Notes under the pieces: model-generated
What the model saw: the letters and a program-made list of their open reading frames with translations, nothing else
The model's database searches: none
Told to the model about the DNA's origin: nothing
Translations under genes and position numbers: made by a program
Assembly (NCBI GenBank): GCA_011176615.1
Contig: DUEG01000014.1
Location: 1-45,642, forward strand
Reading direction: 5' to 3'
Length of the DNA: 45,642 bases
DNA from: Anaerolineae bacterium
GTDB lineage: Bacteria; Chloroflexota; Anaerolineae; Anaerolineales; UBA11858
Shown here: positions 42,355 to 45,642 of the stretch, piece by piece
Position numbering within the stretch: the first letter of the stretch is position 1
How the letters are laid out: each line of letters begins with the position of its first letter

Positions 42355-42392
42355 AAAGAAAATTGCCTCCGGCGTTGATTTTGGAGGCAATT
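42355..42392 (-). terminator. Rho-independent terminator after jag
   Basis: A 10-bp perfect stem (aattgcctcc at 42361-42370, ggaggcaatt at 42383-42392) is followed on the minus strand by TTCTTTC. It separates the rnpA-yidD-yidC-jag unit from the kinase-par unit. Confidence 0.75.
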
Positions 42393-42407
42393 AGTTTTTA
42401 TTCATTA

Positions 42408-43187
42408 CTATTTGGGATAGATAACTACTTTACGATGCGAACCTTCTCCCGTGCTTTCTGTATACACTTTCGGATGATCTTTTAATGCGATATGAATTAT
42501 TCTTCGTTCGTTTGGAGGCATTGGTTCAAGTGCAAGGGAGCGACCTCTCTCGATAACTTCTTCTGCCATACGAGCAGCAATTTTTTGCAACTGTTGCTCT
42601 TTCCTAGTGCGGTATCCTTCAACATCTACAATTAAGTAGATTGCTTTGCCAATTTCTCTACTGATGATCAATCTGGCGATGTATTGTATAGCATTAAGGG
42701 TTTCTGCGTTTTTTCCTATTAAGATGCTTAGGTCGTTGCCATTTATATCAACAAGCAGGGGTTTGGTTCCGCTTTTGTCATCCATTTCTCCAAAGTGAAC
42801 GGAAACTTCAGCATTGACATTCATTTTTTGGAGTAACTCGTCAATAGTTTCTTTTGCAACTAAGAGCACCTTATTTTCGCTTGATGTTTGTATATCAGGC
42901 GAGGTTGCTGTCGGAGTTTTATCCTCTACTTCTGCATTGGATTCCTTCTCGGAATGGGAATCGGTCTTCTCTTTTGTAGTTGCTTGCTCAATTAAAGGTC
43001 CGGTTTCTTTTATCCTCAGGCGTATACGAGCCTGACGAGAACGTAACCCAAATAAGCCTTTACTACCCTCATCTAAAATTTCTACATCAACAGACTCTCT
43101 GGGCAAGCCTAAGTTCTGTAACCCTTTTTCAATGGCCTCTTCGATGGTTGGTGCAATTATTTCTAAAGTAGCAGTTTTTTCTGTCAT
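42408..43187 (-). CDS. jag: Jag/KhpB RNA-binding protein
   Basis: A 259-residue RNA-binding protein that in other bacteria pairs with KhpA and affects cell elongation. It has an N-terminal Jag domain (about 5-52, with EILDEGSKGLFGL), an acidic linker (about 60-110), a KH domain (about 115-190, IGKNAETLNAIQ as GXXG-type loop) and a C-terminal R3H domain (about 195-257) with the motif RRIIHIAL. It lies next to yidC, its usual partner. The order yidD-yidC-jag is standard near bacterial origins. Confidence 0.95.
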   Translation of the reverse strand: MTEKTATLEIIAPTIEEAIEKGLQNLGLPRESVDVEILDEGSKGLFGLRSRQARIRLRIKETGPLIEQATTKEKTDSHSEKESNAEVEDKTPTATSPDIQTSSENKVLLVAKETIDELLQKMNVNAEVSVHFGEMDDKSGTKPLLVDINGNDLSILIGKNAETLNAIQYIARLIISREIGKAIYLIVDVEGYRTRKEQQLQKIAARMAEEVIERGRSLALEPMPPNERRIIHIALKDHPKVYTESTGEGSHRKVVIYPK

Positions 43188-43260
43188 AGAATTTATTACC
43201 CGTTTATCTCAAATTATGAGGCAATTTAATAAGTTGCATGAAATATGAAATGTCGATTTG

Positions 43261-44010
43261 TTATACCTTTAGATTTTTCGGAAGAAGATTTTTCCAATCA
43301 ACTTTACCCATCAAAGCATATTGAAGTATCGTTGCGAGGTTGCTAATAACAAAGTAGAGCGCTAACCCAGACGAGAAACTATAAGCAAGCCAACCCATAA
43401 ATACTGGCATATATAGATTCATCGCCTTGGACATAGCTGCGCCTTGGTCATTAGCGTTGGGAGTGGTTGGAGTGATCAATTTTGATTGGACATATGTAGT
43501 AATCACAACGATGATTGCTAATACTGGAATTCCAAACCCAAAAGCCATTAATCTTTCCGGTTGGCTCAGATCCATCCAAAGAAAATGGTTGTTGATTGGA
43601 ATTAAGTCCGCACTATTGGAGAGATGGTGAGAGAGGTTAAATAATTGTAGGGGTGTAACTGCAAGAGAACGAATGATCGCTTGATAGAGCCCGATAATAA
43701 TTGGAAACTGGATTATCGTTGGCAAACAGGAACCGAATGGGCTTACACCGGCTTCCTTGTATAACTTCATTTGTTCTTGAGCAAACTTCTCTTTATCATC
43801 TTTATATTTTTTTTGAATTTCTTTCCATTTTTTGGATTGTTGTAAATCTTGTAATGCCCTTGAACTTTTTACCTGTTGGGCATTTAATGGGTAAATAATT
43901 AACCGTATTAAAATAGTAAACAGAATGATGGCGAGTCCAAAATCCTGCCCTACAAATCGGTAAATATACAAAAGGCTATTTACCATCAAACTAATAAAAG
44001 AATCCCACAT
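43261..44010 (-). CDS. yidC: Membrane protein insertase YidC (short form)
   Basis: Inserts membrane proteins alone or with SecYEG. It has 249 residues, shorter than most Gram-positive YidC/SpoIIIJ, with no large periplasmic domain and no lipobox. The conserved TM1 arginine is in LIRLIIYPLN, followed by the two-helix cytosolic hairpin and the remaining membrane helices. The C-terminus is short. It is flanked by jag downstream and by an inserted PQQ lipoprotein upstream, where yidD would normally be adjacent. Confidence 0.94.
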   Translation of the reverse strand: MWDSFISLMVNSLLYIYRFVGQDFGLAIILFTILIRLIIYPLNAQQVKSSRALQDLQQSKKWKEIQKKYKDDKEKFAQEQMKLYKEAGVSPFGSCLPTIIQFPIIIGLYQAIIRSLAVTPLQLFNLSHHLSNSADLIPINNHFLWMDLSQPERLMAFGFGIPVLAIIVVITTYVQSKLITPTTPNANDQGAAMSKAMNLYMPVFMGWLAYSFSSGLALYFVISNLATILQYALMGKVDWKNLLPKNLKV

Positions 44011-44041
44011 AAGTCAATATCCAGTTCTTATAATATAAATT

Positions 44042-45124
44042 TTATTTTTTCTCTTCTGGTGTAAAAATCCAGCGTTGATTGCCATTTTCATCGTAAGCCA
44101 TTAAAAGCGCATCGCTTTTATTATTGGCGACCAGAATTGTACCATTTGAATAAATTGGTCCTGCATATAGATCTCCATCTATTTGCTGGCTCCATTTAAT
44201 GGCACCTTCATCGTTGACGCTCACAATTTTACCGTCAACGGTTGTGAAGATAATTTGTCCATTAAGTACTAGAGGTTCGCCTACGATTGCTTCTCCAGGT
44301 TGTATCTGCCAAATTTGCGATCCGGATTTTCTATCGATTGAGTAAAAATTACCGCTTAAGTCACCGAAATAAATTCTATCACCTTCGATTGTGGGTCCAG
44401 ACCAGATCCAATTACTTGTTCCAAATTTCCACATGGTTTGTTTGTTGGAAACATCAATAGCATACATTTCTTTGCCATAAGTGCCAACATATAAGATCTT
44501 TTCGTCGCTGATTGCAGGTTTACCTACTATCGCGCCTCCCAAATCATCGCTTTTCCAAATTAAATCACCTGAATTTGTATCAATGATGTACAAGTGGTGA
44601 TCCATCGATGGAACATAAATGCAGTCACAATTTTCATCACTGATGGGAGATGACCAGATTGGTTTTGTTGTTTCAAAGGGAGGCCAAAGTTCCTTCCCGT
44701 CTAGGGAAAGCGCGTAAAGGAAATTGTCTGAGGAAGGCGCAAAAATACCTTTTTCTGTAATTAATGCGCTCCCGATATATCTGCCCTCGCTTTTTTCAAA
44801 AGTCCAATTTTTAACCCCTGTCTGCGGGTCCAAACTATACAAGACGCCATTGTAACCACCGATTATTAATTGACCATCGTCAGAAATCGTTGGCGCAGCA
44901 TAAAATGTGATTTTCGAATCAGGTTGTGTTGGAAATCGCCATGCCTCTGTTCCCGTGTCCAAATTAACAGCATATACATGGTTATTAAAGGATAAATATG
45001 CTTTGGTATCGTCAGCAGACAAACTTGGCCATCCTGACGCAGTCATTGTACGTCCCGAGCAGGCTCCTAAAATAAGGGGGAAAGCGGATAGGAATAAAAT
45101 AATTATATATTTCTTTAGTTTCAT
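44042..45124 (-). CDS. PQQ-repeat beta-propeller lipoprotein (BamB-like fold)
   Basis: A 360-residue exported lipoprotein with a perfect lipobox LGAC (C22), followed by about eight PQQ-type propeller repeats, each ending in a W-x-F/I-like strand (for example GTEAWRF, GVKNWTF, GDLIWKS, GSQIWQI, GNQRWIF). The fold resembles BamB of the Gram-negative Bam complex and PQQ dehydrogenases, but the catalytic residues of the enzymes are absent, so a binding or scaffolding role is likely. Its place between yidD and yidC is unusual and suggests a role in membrane or envelope protein assembly. That link is inference. Confidence 0.85.
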   Translation of the reverse strand: MKLKKYIIILFLSAFPLILGACSGRTMTASGWPSLSADDTKAYLSFNNHVYAVNLDTGTEAWRFPTQPDSKITFYAAPTISDDGQLIIGGYNGVLYSLDPQTGVKNWTFEKSEGRYIGSALITEKGIFAPSSDNFLYALSLDGKELWPPFETTKPIWSSPISDENCDCIYVPSMDHHLYIIDTNSGDLIWKSDDLGGAIVGKPAISDEKILYVGTYGKEMYAIDVSNKQTMWKFGTSNWIWSGPTIEGDRIYFGDLSGNFYSIDRKSGSQIWQIQPGEAIVGEPLVLNGQIIFTTVDGKIVSVNDEGAIKWSQQIDGDLYAGPIYSNGTILVANNKSDALLMAYDENGNQRWIFTPEEKK

Positions 45125-45153
45125 AGTAGTAAGGTTTTTTCTAGTATTTTTAT

Positions 45154-45495
45154 TTATGGGACAGGATCAAATCCCCCAGGGTTGAAGGGATTACAACGTA
45201 AAACACGCCAAGCAGCCATCAATCCACCTTTAAGCACACCATATTTATAAATGGCTTCATATCCGTAGTGGGAACAAGTGGGGTAGAAGCGGCATGTATT
45301 TCCCGGTAAGGCTTTGGATATGGTGAGTTGGTAAAGACGGATTATTGCAAGAAGAATTAACCTTGGTACGTTTACGATTTTAAATGGGATATCACGAAGG
45401 CGAAGTTGCTCACCATGTTTATGTGGTTCAGCAAGGTTTGAAAGATGCAGATCGGGTAATTTATGGGTATCAGTATTAATCGACATTATTTTCAT
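45154..45495 (-). CDS. yidD: Membrane protein insertion efficiency factor YidD
   Basis: A small protein (113 residues from 45495) that supports YidC/Sec insertion. The core [26 protein letters not shown] with its three cysteines is in the normal place, and the C-terminal [13 protein letters not shown] is standard. The first 40 or so residues are an N-terminal extension that overlaps the end of rnpA. Starts at 45495 and 45486 (MSINT) are both possible. It is encoded directly after rnpA, as usual. Confidence 0.93.
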   Translation of the reverse strand: MKIMSINTDTHKLPDLHLSNLAEPHKHGEQLRLRDIPFKIVNVPRLILLAIIRLYQLTISKALPGNTCRFYPTCSHYGYEAIYKYGVLKGGLMAAWRVLRCNPFNPGGFDPVP

Positions 45496-45642
45496 TTACC
45501 AGTTGTGATTTCAATAATATAGAATGGACTGAAGACATAATATCCTTGAAATTCGCGTCCAGAAGTGGCTTTCTTGCGATCAGGACAATATCCCAACCTA
45601 TTTTTAATTTTGGCACTATCATTTTCATGGTCGCACGCATAC
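45476..45642 (-). CDS. rnpA: Ribonuclease P protein component, C-terminal part
   Basis: The frame is open at the right edge and ends at TAA (45476-45478), giving the last 54 residues. The stretch [25 protein letters not shown] matches the C-terminal beta strand and helix of RnpA, which assists the RNase P RNA in tRNA 5' processing. It overlaps the start of yidD by about 20 bases. rpmH and the 5' part of rnpA lie outside the window. Confidence 0.85.
   Translation of the reverse strand, partial: MRATMKMIVPKLKIGWDIVLIARKPLLDANFKDIMSSVHSILLKSQLVNENNVD

Noticed and set aside
1-45642. CRISPR arrays, insertion sequences or prophage
   Set aside because: Reading the window I saw no regularly spaced repeats, transposase, integrase or phage structural genes.

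Overview
The window looks like a chromosomal stretch, roughly 40% G+C by eye, from a member of the Chloroflexota, most likely class Anaerolineae. This assignment is inference. It rests on a complex I membrane module with two nuoM genes, an ATP synthase b subunit fused to the C-terminal domain of delta, a short single-spanning-free YidC without a large periplasmic domain, and a MurE that lacks the meso-DAP signature. The right end carries the usual origin-proximal order rnpA-yidD-(PQQ lipoprotein)-yidC-jag-pfkB-parA-parB, so oriC, rpmH and dnaA are probably not far beyond the right edge.

Layout. 1-775: the 3' part of a multi-span membrane protein that is open at the left edge. 895-2619 (-): GAF-PAS-class III nucleotide cyclase. 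3058-12312 (+): nuoA-H-J-K-L-M-M'-N, the proton-pumping arm of complex I with no peripheral-arm genes (B, C, D, E, F, G, I). 12402-14797 (+): a small AtpZ/AtpI-type protein, then atpB, atpE and a b-delta fusion. These make up the Fo sector only, and a terminator follows before any F1 gene. 14961-16532 (+): murE. 16615-18627 (-): immune-inhibitor-A-like metallopeptidase lipoprotein. 18735-20402 (-): UbiB/ABC1 kinase-like protein. 20691-24266 (+): an asymmetric pair of ABC exporter half-transporters. 24299-30449: rsmA/ksgA, an LCP-family protein, a polyprenyl-phosphate sugar transferase, a Wzx-like flippase and a DUF348/G5/3D cell-wall protein, which together form an envelope-glycopolymer neighbourhood. 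30475-31072 (-): SRP RNA, a small membrane ORF and tRNA-Ser(GGA). 31113-32438 (-): GH1 beta-glucosidase. 32555-37869 (+): folK, three membrane genes resembling NuoL, HyfE/NuoK and NuoN, and a long coiled-coil protein. 38182-45642 (-): a YtcJ-type amidohydrolase, parB, parA, a PfkB kinase, jag, yidC, a BamB-like lipoprotein, yidD and partial rnpA.

How it fits together. The left third holds the membrane-embedded halves of two bioenergetic complexes whose soluble halves must be encoded elsewhere. The middle builds the cell envelope. The right third is the chromosome-segregation and membrane-protein-insertion locus.

The best candidate for something undescribed is the folK-linked trio at 33061-36626. 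Its two large proteins keep the antiporter-like fold signature of NuoL and NuoN but have lost the charged residues that carry protons, yet their frames are intact and translationally coupled. Two further observations reinforce the theme. The second NuoM (9388-10860) lacks the TM7 lysine. NuoL carries a tandem 27-residue extension in its lateral helix, as expected if it has to reach over one extra antiporter subunit.
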